Shown one piece after another: positions 1 to 5,338 of a stretch of 5,338 nucleotides of DNA. Origin of the DNA: Candidatus Coatesiibacteriota bacterium (GTDB lineage: Bacteria > B130-G9); contig QMNL01000155.1 in NCBI GenBank assembly GCA_003647755.1, positions 1-5,338 of the forward strand, in the 5' to 3' direction. Numbering within the stretch: position 1 is the stretch's first letter; every line of letters starts with the position of its first letter. Both the position numbers and the translations under genes were made by a program. The notes beneath the pieces were generated by a model, which did no database searches, was not told the origin of the DNA, and saw only the letters and a list, made by a program, of their open reading frames with translations.

Positions 1-147
1 GGCCTCAAGAGCGGGGACTCGCTCACCGGGAGTTTCGATGGGCTTCGCTCGCTTCCCCAGGCCCGATGTCCCGAGGTAGCGGCCATGTGAGCAGGCACCC
101 CGGGCCTTCTGCGAGATCGGCACGGCAGGCGCCAGAATGACAAGCAT
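1..147 (-). CDS. Possible 5' part of an unrecognised gene, cut by the window edge
   Basis: An ATG at 145-147 on the minus strand opens 49 codons with no stop before base 1, in the same frame as the exporter gene upstream and 39 bases after its stop. The peptide begins MLVILAPAVP, then becomes rich in Gly, Arg, Lys and Pro (for example GLGKRAKPIETPGERVPALE). I do not recognise a family. The start is weak: a G-run abuts the ATG, which is too close for a ribosome binding site. The region is G+C rich and has several short inverted repeats, so it could instead be a structured non-coding segment, for example the 5' region of a retroelement. Continuous openness over 49 codons is only mild evidence in G+C-rich DNA. 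If real, it would be a third gene downstream of the exporter pair. Confidence 0.22.
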   Translation of the reverse strand, partial: MLVILAPAVPISQKARGACSHGRYLGTSGLGKRAKPIETPGERVPALEA

Positions 148-186
148 GCCCCCCGTCGTCCAGAAGGGTCTGGCATTTGCAGAGCG

Positions 187-2292
187 CTAGACATACTGCA
201 AGCGATAGAGGTCGTAGTAGATGCCGCCCCTTGCGAGGAGCTCGCGGTGTGTGCCCTCCTCTCGCAGGCGACCCTTGTGTAGCACGAGAATGCGGTCAGC
301 GTGCTCTATCGTGCTGAGGCGATGGGCGACGATGAGGCATGTCCGGCCCCTTGTCAGGCTCGCCAGCGCCTCCTGGATGAGCGCCTCGGTCTCCGGGTCG
401 ATGTTGGATGTCGCCTCATCCAACACCAATATCTTGGGGTCAAACGCCATGACGCGAGCGAATGCAAGCAGCTGCTTCTCGCCCGCGGAGAGGGTTGCGC
501 CTCGTTCGACGACAGGCTCGTCGAGGCCCCTCGGTAGGCGCTCGATAAGTCGCTCCGCCCGAGCGATTTTGGCGCACCTCAGGAGGGTGGCATCGTCGAT
601 ATCTAGCTCGTTCAACCTGATATTGCCGCCGACTGTGGTTGAGAATAAAAAGACATCCTGCTGAACGATGCCGATCATCTTCCTGAGGTCCTCGAGAGAG
701 AGCTGGGCGATATCTGTCCCATCGAGAAGTATCTTGCCCCTCTGAAGCGGATACAGCCGCGATAGCAGGCTGGTCATCGTTGTCTTTCCGGCGCCGGTTG
801 CTCCAACAATCGCCACGGTCTCCCCGGGCCTGACCTTGAACGAGACATCCTTGAGAACCCAGTTGTCTTTGTTATAGGCAAACCACACGTTCCTGAACTC
901 AACGCTTGTGTCCCTTGGAATTGCTAGCTGGGGCAGCTCTGCGACTCTGGGCTCCTCCTCTTTGTCCAGGAGTTGGAAGATGCGCTCGGACGCGGCCATC
1001 GCCGCCTGAATGATGTTGAACTTCTGCGTCAAATCGTGAATGGGTCTGAAGAACATGCCCATGTAGCTGATGAATGCGACTAAAATGCCGAGCGTAACCT
1101 CGTTTTGAATAACCCGGCCGGCGCCATACCAGACAATAGTCGCCACTGCGAGGCTGTTCAGAACCCATACAGTCGGCCTGAAGATGGCGACGATCTTGAT
1201 CTGTTTCTTCCGCCAGTTGAAGACCTCGTCGTTTACGTCCTGAAACTTCTTGTCGATTCGCTCTTCCTGACAGAATGCCCGGATCACGCTCATCCCGGAG
1301 ATGAACTCCGCGAACGAGGCGTTCATCCTGGCGATCTTCACCCTGATCTTTCGGTATGCTCTTCTTGCTCTCGTGCGGAAGACGATCGAGACGTATATGA
1401 CAAGCGGGAGTATGGCAAATGCGACCAGCGCGAACTTGACGTTCATGTAAAGCATGGCGCCGGCGATCGTAAGCAGCATCAGGACGTCCTTGATTATCGT
1501 GATCAGGATCGCTCCGAGCATTTCCTGGAGCGTGGAGAAGTCGTTTGTGGTCCGCGTAACGAGGCGCCCGACTGGCGACTTGTCGAAGAACGACAGCGGG
1601 AGCCTTTGAATGTGATCAAACAGCGAGACCCTGAGATCGAAAAGGACACGTTGGCTGGCGAATTGCATGAGATACACCTGAGCGTATGAGATGATGAAGT
1701 TGAGCACAAGTATCGAGAGGAAAACGATACCGAGGGTCTCCAGTCCGTTGAGGTCCTTGCCCCGAATTGCGATGAGATCGCGGACGTGTAGCTTGTTGAC
1801 CTTCCCATACTCAAGATAGAAGCCCCCATCGAACTCGGCGAAGCCCCTCGTCCGGCAGAGCTCTGCGACCTTCTTCCACTTGTCAGGCGGATAATCGCTC
1901 CTAGGAACTACATAAATGCGTTTATCGCTTATCAACCCCCTGTTCCTCAGAAGGCTCAGGTCAGCGGCGAGCAGGTCCTTTGTGTGGCTGGTGCTGATGA
2001 GAAACTGGCTCTTTGAGACGGGAACCAGTAAGTTTCCGTATCGCTCAAGGAAACGCTCGCGAACAGACCTATCCTCGATCGTTATCAGCTTGCTTGCGAC
2101 GGCGACATACCGGTCGATGGCCATCTTCGTCAGGTACGGCCGAGAGACGTCGCACGTAGCGCTCAGGATGACCAGGAGGATGCAGACTGCGATGATCGGC
2201 CAATACGGCTTGGCGTACGAGAGCAGTCGCTTCATAAGCCGCCAGTCATACGGCCTATCTAGAGCATCCTCGGGATAATACTCGTTGTGCAT
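187..2292 (-). CDS. ABC exporter half-transporter with extracellular insertion (BmrD/YheH-like, catalytically competent subunit)
   Basis: This 701-residue fused membrane-ATPase subunit is predicted to form an inner-membrane heterodimeric exporter with the product of the gene just upstream. Membrane helices are visible near residues 30-50, 186-206, 261-281, 286-305, 368-390 and 398-415. The ATPase domain (about 463-701) has an A-loop Tyr473, Walker A GATGAGKTT at 497-505, Q-loop Gln545, signature LSAGEKQ at 601-607, Walker B ILVLDE at 621-626 with catalytic Glu626, D-loop SNID and switch His657. The signature departs from LSGGQ, as expected for the subunit that completes the degenerate site of a heterodimer. 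About 120 mostly polar residues (64-183) lie between helices 1 and 2, making the protein about 100 residues longer than a standard half-transporter. BmrD of Bacillus has an extracellular domain at this place. The ATG is preceded by AGGA with 6-base spacing. The family call is firm; the substrate is unknown. Confidence 0.95.
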   Translation of the reverse strand: MHNEYYPEDALDRPYDWRLMKRLLSYAKPYWPIIAVCILLVILSATCDVSRPYLTKMAIDRYVAVASKLITIEDRSVRERFLERYGNLLVPVSKSQFLISTSHTKDLLAADLSLLRNRGLISDKRIYVVPRSDYPPDKWKKVAELCRTRGFAEFDGGFYLEYGKVNKLHVRDLIAIRGKDLNGLETLGIVFLSILVLNFIISYAQVYLMQFASQRVLFDLRVSLFDHIQRLPLSFFDKSPVGRLVTRTTNDFSTLQEMLGAILITIIKDVLMLLTIAGAMLYMNVKFALVAFAILPLVIYVSIVFRTRARRAYRKIRVKIARMNASFAEFISGMSVIRAFCQEERIDKKFQDVNDEVFNWRKKQIKIVAIFRPTVWVLNSLAVATIVWYGAGRVIQNEVTLGILVAFISYMGMFFRPIHDLTQKFNIIQAAMAASERIFQLLDKEEEPRVAELPQLAIPRDTSVEFRNVWFAYNKDNWVLKDVSFKVRPGETVAIVGATGAGKTTMTSLLSRLYPLQRGKILLDGTDIAQLSLEDLRKMIGIVQQDVFLFSTTVGGNIRLNELDIDDATLLRCAKIARAERLIERLPRGLDEPVVERGATLSAGEKQLLAFARVMAFDPKILVLDEATSNIDPETEALIQEALASLTRGRTCLIVAHRLSTIEHADRILVLHKGRLREEGTHRELLARGGIYYDLYRLQYV
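1744..2103 (-). other. Predicted extracellular domain inserted between membrane helices 1 and 2
   Basis: This encodes residues about 64-183 of the second exporter subunit. The segment follows the end of helix 1 (DVSRPYLTKMAIDRYV, the usual exporter motif) and precedes helix 2 (LGIVFLSILVLNFIISY). In ordinary half-transporters this loop is about 10-20 residues. Here it is mainly polar, with alternating predicted strands and helices, for example SKSQFLIS, DLSLLRNRGL, KRIYVVPRSDYPP, KWKKVAELCRTRG and GGFYLEY. It has one cysteine (Cys146) and no membrane segment. By topology it should lie outside the cytoplasmic membrane. The location matches the extracellular domain of BmrD-type subunits; shared fold or function is inferred only. 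Confidence 0.7.
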
Positions 2293-2401
2293 CTATGTTC
2301 CTAAGACAGTGCCATTCCGAAGCTTCTCTTACCCAGCGCTAAACCAGTCCGGCCGGACGCTTCGTAGTCCCATCCAACCGCGAATACTAACCCGCCATTG
2401 A
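2293..2401. other. Intergenic spacer between the two exporter genes
   Basis: The 109-base gap contains a perfect 12-base palindrome, GTCCGGCCGGAC (2347-2358), and an 8-base one, GAAGCTTC (2319-2326). CGAAGC (2318-2323) can also pair with GCTTCG (2359-2364). None is followed by a T-run in the direction of transcription, so I see no intrinsic terminator and treat the two genes as one likely operon. Confidence 0.45.
2299..2302 (-). promoter_or_regulatory. Ribosome binding site of the second exporter gene
   Basis: The minus strand reads TTAGGAACATAGATG. The AGGA core lies 6 bases before the ATG at 2292, which supports that start codon and independent initiation of the second gene rather than pure coupling across the 109-base gap. 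Confidence 0.6.
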
Positions 2402-4186
2402 CTACGCATCCTTTTCAAGCCTCCGCTCGATCTGCTGCTTTGCGAACAGCGCAGCGTATATCCCGCCCTCCTTGAGCAGCTGCTCGTGTGTGCCCCGCTG
2501 TTTCACCTCGCCCTCGTCGAGAAGCACGATCTCGTCCGCAAGCTGCACGGCAGAGAGGCGATGAGAGACGATTAACGTGGTAACGCCGCGAATGGACTCT
2601 CTCAGGTTGCCAAGTATCTGGGCCTCGGTCTCCGTATCGACGGCCGAGAGGCAATCATCAAGCAGAAGGATGTGTGGCGCCTTGACCATGGCTCGAGCTA
2701 TCGCGACGCGTTGCTTCTGCCCACCGGAGAGCATCACGCCTCGCTCACCGACGATGGTGTCATACCCCTTCGGGAAGTCTGCGATGTCCTTATCAATGGC
2801 CGAGATTTTTGCGAACTTGGTGACGGCAGCCTCGTCAAGTTCTTCGTTGCCGAAGGCGATATTCTCCCTGACGGTCTCCGAGAACAGGAAAGAGTCCTGG
2901 GGCACGTAGCCAAAGAGACTTCGCAGCGTGCGCATCTTCATCTTTCGGACGTCGATGCCATCGATGAAGAGTGAATCGGGGGGCGGATCGAACTCTCGCA
3001 AGAGGAGGCGGACGAGGGTGCTCTTGCCGGAGCCGGTGCGTCCCACTATTGCCAGGGTCTTTCCTGGCTCGACGGAGAAAGTTACTTCTTTGAGCACATT
3101 GGGCAGGTTTGGACCGTAGGCGAAGGTGAGGTTTCTGACCTCGATTCTCCCTGAAATGGCCGAGGGTTCGAGCGGGTCGGGCACATCGGCGATCTCCGGC
3201 CTGACGTTCATAATCCGGTTGATGCGCACCATCGACGCGGTGCCGCGTTGGAGCAGGTTGATCAGCCATCCGAGGGCGATCATCGGCCATGTGAGGGTCT
3301 CGAGGTATATGGAGAATGCGAAGAATGTTCCCACGGACATCTCACCGAGAATAACTCCCGTGCCGCCCTTGTAGAAAACGATGGCGGTTGACAGACCCGC
3401 AAGGAGCCAGATGAGAGGGAAAAACGCACCCCAGACCCTGACCAGCCGCATGTTGTCCTCCACGTAATCCCAGCTCACCTCTCTCACGCGCTCGAGCTCA
3501 CCAGCCTCCTGCCGAAAAGTCTTCACCACGCGTATCCCAGCGAAGGTATCCCGAATCTTCTCCATCATGTCCGAGACCCGCGCCTGAACCGCCTGAAAGC
3601 GAGAGTGAACCATCCGACCGAACTTGACGACGACAAGCGTCAACAAAGGCAGAGGGAGCAGCGCGTAAAGCGTCAGCCTTGGGTTCAGATGCAGCATGAG
3701 ACCGATCGCCGCAGCCGCGAAGAGAAACCCATCCACCATCGTAACAATCCCCATTCCACAGGCAATCCTCACCGCCTCGGTATCGTTGGAGATGCGCGCC
3801 ATCAGGTCGCCGGTTCTGGTAGTGTGGAAAAAGCGCTGCGACAGCGACAAGAGGTGAGTGAAGAACTTGCTGCGAATCTGCCGAGCGATGCGCTCAGAGG
3901 TGATGATAAGAAGGAAGAACCAAAAGAAGCGGCATACAGCCATTATAACGCCTATCCCCAATATCGCCAGGGCGAACAGGGGGACGTCTGACAGGCGAAC
4001 TGTGCCACCTGTTATGCGGTCAACGAGGCTGCGGATGATAAGCGGTGTGATCAGCTGCACTGCGTCAACCACAAGCAGGACAGCGATGCCCCACAGGGTA
4101 TATCGCCTATACTGCCAGAAAAACGACGCGATGGCCTTCAGCGCCTCGCGTCTCTCCTTCTTACTACTCTTCTCTTGCGTCTGCAA
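2402..4186 (-). CDS. ABC exporter half-transporter with degenerate ATP site (BmrC/YheI-like partner subunit)
   Basis: This is the first gene of the exporter pair, 594 residues from a TTG at 4186. Residue numbers here count from that start. Helices lie near 30-55, 71-95, 145-165, 170-190, 250-272 and 285-303, followed by an ATPase domain (about 346-594). It has A-loop Tyr357, Walker A GRTGSGKST at 382-390, Q-loop Gln430, a canonical signature LSGGQKQ at 486-492, Walker B ILLLDD at 506-511 and switch His542. Asp511 replaces the catalytic Glu, the hallmark of the degenerate-site subunit in heterodimeric exporters such as TM287 and BmrC. Its canonical signature would complete the partner's working site. 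The TTG start has GAGG 8 bases upstream. The frame is also open to another TTG at 4321, adding 45 residues with five cysteines (FCLDC, RCRKTSECC) that do not resemble exporter sequence. No ATG or GTG exists in frame upstream. Confidence 0.94.
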   Translation of the reverse strand: MQTQEKSSKKERREALKAIASFFWQYRRYTLWGIAVLLVVDAVQLITPLIIRSLVDRITGGTVRLSDVPLFALAILGIGVIMAVCRFFWFFLLIITSERIARQIRSKFFTHLLSLSQRFFHTTRTGDLMARISNDTEAVRIACGMGIVTMVDGFLFAAAAIGLMLHLNPRLTLYALLPLPLLTLVVVKFGRMVHSRFQAVQARVSDMMEKIRDTFAGIRVVKTFRQEAGELERVREVSWDYVEDNMRLVRVWGAFFPLIWLLAGLSTAIVFYKGGTGVILGEMSVGTFFAFSIYLETLTWPMIALGWLINLLQRGTASMVRINRIMNVRPEIADVPDPLEPSAISGRIEVRNLTFAYGPNLPNVLKEVTFSVEPGKTLAIVGRTGSGKSTLVRLLLREFDPPPDSLFIDGIDVRKMKMRTLRSLFGYVPQDSFLFSETVRENIAFGNEELDEAAVTKFAKISAIDKDIADFPKGYDTIVGERGVMLSGGQKQRVAIARAMVKAPHILLLDDCLSAVDTETEAQILGNLRESIRGVTTLIVSHRLSAVQLADEIVLLDEGEVKQRGTHEQLLKEGGIYAALFAKQQIERRLEKDA

Positions 4187-4194
4187 TTTTCGTT

Positions 4195-4198
4195 CCTC
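4195..4198 (-). promoter_or_regulatory. Ribosome binding site deciding the TTG start of the first exporter gene
   Basis: The minus strand reads AATGAGGAACGAAAATTG, with GAGG 8 bases before the TTG at 4186. The alternative TTG at 4321 has only a GAGG 11 bases upstream, and its extra 45 residues look non-coding, so 4186 is preferred. Confidence 0.5.
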
Positions 4199-4201
4199 AT
4201 T

Positions 4202-4232
4202 CTGTCCCCCAAGACAGCACTCGCTTGTCTTG
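4202..4232 (-). promoter_or_regulatory. Two competing stem-loops in the exporter leader
   Basis: In the minus-strand RNA, CAAGACA (plus 4226-4232) can pair with TGTCTTG (plus 4210-4216) around a 9-base loop. Alternatively, CTGTC (plus 4213-4217) can pair with GACAG (plus 4202-4206) around a 6-base loop. The two share the TGTC segment and exclude each other. Both lie just upstream of the GAGG of the first exporter gene. There is no T-run, so control of translation would be more likely than termination. The stems are short and could be chance. Confidence 0.3.
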
Positions 4233-4258
4233 CGGCATCTTAGGTGGTCGCTGACCGT

Positions 4259-4286
4259 TTGTAAATTGCCTGAAGAGCAATCTAAA
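4259..4286 (-). promoter_or_regulatory. Stem-loop in the exporter leader
   Basis: The minus-strand sequence TTTAGATTGC, loop TCTTCAG, then GCAATTTACAA forms a stem of about ten pairs with one G-U pair and one bulged C. It lies 70-100 bases upstream of the preferred TTG start. There is no T-run after it. It is AU-rich, so its stability is moderate; role unknown. Confidence 0.25.
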
Positions 4287-4420
4287 CAAAAGGTCGAAGG
4301 CGACAGCGTAGCCTCTTTCAACAGCGACGTTGCCTCAATGGTGCTGGCCTCTGTCGGAATGCGCAGTGCGTAGCAGGGATAGAATCTATTGTTTGGCGGA
4401 ACTTCATGTAAAGGAAGCGG

Positions 4421-4449
4421 TTGACTCTACGATACTATATATGATACCA
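4421..4449. promoter_or_regulatory. Candidate divergent promoter and HicB operator
   Basis: On the plus strand, TTGACT (4421-4426) resembles a -35 box, but the best -10 match TATGAT (4440-4445) follows after only 13 bases, which is short. On the minus strand, TGGTATCAT (4449-4441) reads as an extended -10 that could drive the exporter genes with a leader of about 250 bases. Overlapping these is GATAC repeated 12 bases apart (4431-4435 and 4443-4447) around an ATATAT core (4437-4442). Ribbon-helix-helix antitoxins such as HicB commonly bind short repeated or inverted sites over their own promoter, so this is the likeliest autoregulation site. It is inferred only. Confidence 0.3.
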
Positions 4450-4507
4450 GTGCTGACGAATAGGGAAAATGCATCCATGGGTGATGTTCGCACCATGAGT
4501 ATCTTTG

Positions 4508-4795
4508 ATGAGCAAACTGAAGAAGCTAAAAGGTCGCATCGATTGGATGCGGCGAAACAAGGGCAGCGTGAAGTGGGGGCACGCCACAGAACTCTTAGGA
4601 TGGCTGGGATTCAAATGCAAGTATGTGGAAGGGTCCCATCACTTCTGGGTGCATCCAGCACTTGGCAATGAGGATAACCCGTTAATGTTGGTCAGGCCCC
4701 ATGGGAGAGGTAAGGGCGATAGCATGTCAAGGTTTGATGTGAAGGCCCTTGTGAATGCGGCCGAGGATGTTTTGGAGATGGAGAATAACACATGA
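4508..4795 (+). CDS. hicA: HicA-family type II toxin (predicted mRNA interferase)
   Basis: This 95-residue protein carries the HicA core, which in studied members is a small double-stranded-RNA-binding-like fold that cleaves mRNA and is neutralised by HicB. The pattern is a helix (WGHATELLGWLGFKC), then the strand and catalytic-histidine motif YVEGSHHFWVHP (His44/His45 at residues 39-50), then LMLVRPHG, then a C-terminal helix (SRFDVKALVNAAEDVLE). It is longer than the usual 60-80 residue HicA, with a basic N-terminal stretch (MSKLKKLKGRIDWMRRNKGS) before the first helix. The start is ATG 4508; a TTG codon immediately before it (4505) would add one residue, and a stop at 4496-4498 closes the frame upstream. 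The ribosome binding site is poor (GAG at 4497-4499), which would keep toxin synthesis low. It overlaps hicB by four bases. Confidence 0.87.
   Translation: MSKLKKLKGRIDWMRRNKGSVKWGHATELLGWLGFKCKYVEGSHHFWVHPALGNEDNPLMLVRPHGRGKGDSMSRFDVKALVNAAEDVLEMENNT
4780..4783 (+). promoter_or_regulatory. Ribosome binding site of hicB inside hicA
   Basis: GGAG lies 8 bases before the ATG at 4792, inside the last codons of hicA. It is stronger than the hicA site, which fits an antitoxin made in excess of its toxin. An in-frame ATG also occurs at 4801, but the ATGA overlap and this spacing favour 4792. Confidence 0.55.
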
Positions 4796-5316
4796 GGGAT
4801 ATGGAGCTCACTTTGAAGAAGCGCGTTCGAGAACTTGCCAGGCGAAACTACACCTTTCTAGTTAGAGAATCAGACGGAGAATTTGAGATCACGTTTCCTC
4901 AGCTTCGGGGCTGTCGGACCTCAGGAAAGAGTCTCGAGGAAGCCTTAGGCAATATGGAGGAGGCCAAAGCAGCGTGGATAGGCGCGATTCTGCTCTCTGG
5001 GCGTTCCGTCCCGGACCCTGTAGATAGTGTTGATTTCTCAGGCAGGTTTATTGTCAGGTGTGGCAAGAGCCTTCACCGGGCGCTTTCGGAGATGGCTGCG
5101 TTGGAAGGGGTCAGCCTGAACCAGTTCATTGTTCAAGCCTTAAGCGAGAGGGTTGGTGGACAGATGGCTGTGAGCACCTATCGCCACGAGGCAAAAACCC
5201 TCATGGGTTGGCTACAGAAAAAGTTCAGTAGCTGCTTTTGGAGCGAGTCTGACTTCGAGGGCCCCAAAGGAGTCCCACTTCGAGCGCCGGATAACAAGTT
5301 TAAGCAAGTGGCGTGA
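4792..5316 (+). CDS. hicB: HicB-family antitoxin with C-terminal extension
   Basis: This 174-residue protein is predicted to bind and inhibit HicA and repress the operon. Residues about 18-78 match the HicB fold: YTFLVRESDGEFEITFPQLRGC, then TSGKSLEEALGNMEEAKAAW, then SGRSVPDP, the usual order of sheet, GC turn, helix and G-x-x-xPxP end. Residues 82-122 form a ribbon-helix-helix DNA-binding domain: strand SGRFIVRC, helix KSLHRALSEMAALEG, then VSLNQFIVQALSERVG. HicB proteins of this type usually end near residue 120-140. Here another 50 or so residues (123-174) follow, including KTLMGWLQKKFSSCFW and a polar, proline-containing end; I recognise no domain in them. The ATG overlaps the hicA stop as ATGA, suggesting coupled translation. 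The family call is confident; regulation of the operon is inferred from the family. Confidence 0.9.
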   Translation: MRDMELTLKKRVRELARRNYTFLVRESDGEFEITFPQLRGCRTSGKSLEEALGNMEEAKAAWIGAILLSGRSVPDPVDSVDFSGRFIVRCGKSLHRALSEMAALEGVSLNQFIVQALSERVGGQMAVSTYRHEAKTLMGWLQKKFSSCFWSESDFEGPKGVPLRAPDNKFKQVA

Positions 5317-5338
5317 GAGGTAGCCGGACGATGACACA
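5315..5338 (+). other. Possible start of a further plus-strand gene at the window edge
   Basis: GAGAGG (5315-5320) stands 10 bases before an ATG at 5331, just after the hicB stop. Only two complete codons and part of a third fit in the window, so this is a hint at a co-transcribed downstream gene, not evidence of one. Confidence 0.15.

Larger units (their letters stand above)
4187..4507. other. Divergent intergenic region between exporter genes and hicAB
   Basis: These 321 bases separate the preferred exporter start from hicA. From left to right they hold the exporter ribosome binding site, two competing short stem-loops, a possible 13-codon leader frame (4197-4238, minus), an AU-rich stem-loop at 4259-4286, an unremarkable stretch (about 4290-4415), and an AT-rich promoter-like patch at 4421-4449. 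No RNA gene or conserved riboswitch was recognised. If the exporter starts at 4321, the left 135 bases are coding instead. Confidence 0.5.

Noticed and set aside
1..90. Plus-strand open frame ending in TGA at 88-90, as the 3' end of a gene entering from the left
   Set aside because: Only 29 codons, no recognisable similarity, and another frame on the opposite strand is open further; it could be chance in G+C-rich DNA.
131..174. Inverted repeats GCCAGA/TCTGGC and CCAGA/TCTGG downstream of the exporter pair, as a terminator
   Set aside because: The stems are only 5-6 pairs and no T-run follows in the direction of exporter transcription, so an intrinsic terminator is not supported.
1105..1689. 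Long plus-strand frames opposite the two exporter genes (also 221-664, 1916-2278, 3605-4373)
   Set aside because: They lie antisense to strongly conserved exporter coding sequence and have low-complexity, charged translations with no recognisable domain.
2347..2358. Perfect palindrome GTCCGGCCGGAC between the exporter genes as an operator or terminator
   Set aside because: A single short G+C-rich palindrome with no T-run and no partner copy is not enough to call either; only its presence is recorded.
4138..4200. A 20-codon arginine-rich minus-strand frame from ATG 4200, overlapping the exporter start in another frame
   Set aside because: It has a G-run before the ATG, but the arginine richness simply reflects purine-rich DNA encoding the exporter's basic N-terminus. 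No independent support.
4330..4671. Plus-strand frame of 113 codons overlapping the intergenic region and hicA
   Set aside because: It overlaps hicA out of frame, resembles no family, and hicA has clear conserved motifs, so this is a shadow.

Overview
The window is bacterial DNA of moderately high G+C. It holds two divergent gene sets: a tandem pair of ABC exporter half-transporters on the minus strand (about 187-4186), and a small hicA-hicB toxin-antitoxin pair on the plus strand (4508-5316). Nothing in it identifies the host species. The sequence style (TTG starts, an exporter pair found in many phyla, HicAB) would suit an uncultured or environmental bacterium, but that is only an inference.

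Minus strand, read right to left. The first exporter gene (2402-4186, possibly starting at 4321) encodes a subunit with six membrane helices and an ATPase domain whose Walker B glutamate is replaced by aspartate (LLLDD). After a 109-base gap comes the second exporter gene (187-2292). Its Walker B is intact (LVLDE), its signature is altered (LSAGEKQ), and it carries a soluble insertion of about 120 residues between membrane helices 1 and 2. The two sets of changes complement each other. They predict a heterodimeric exporter of the TM287/288 and BmrC/BmrD (YheI/YheH) type, with one working and one degenerate ATP site. The insertion sits where BmrD-type subunits have an extracellular domain. The substrate cannot be read from the sequence; multidrug or lipid-like compounds are the usual suggestion.

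Between the divergent sets (4187-4507) lies a leader and promoter region. It contains stem-loops, a possible 13-codon leader frame ending at the first exporter's ribosome binding site, and an AT-rich patch (4421-4449) with a repeated GATAC and promoter-like hexamers on both strands.

Plus strand: hicA (a GSHH-containing mRNA interferase-like toxin) and hicB (a HicB fold plus a ribbon-helix-helix domain) overlap by ATGA, so they are probably translationally coupled. HicB has an unexplained C-terminal tail of about 50 residues. A further gene may begin at 5331.

Left edge: bases 1-186 downstream of the exporter genes hold no recognised gene. One minus-strand frame stays open from an ATG at 147 through base 1 and may be the beginning of a gene cut by the window. 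No tRNA, rRNA, CRISPR array, insertion sequence or convincing intrinsic terminator was seen. I found no clearly new biological system. The most interesting points are the exporter's extracellular insertion, the structured leader in front of the exporter pair, and the extended HicB.
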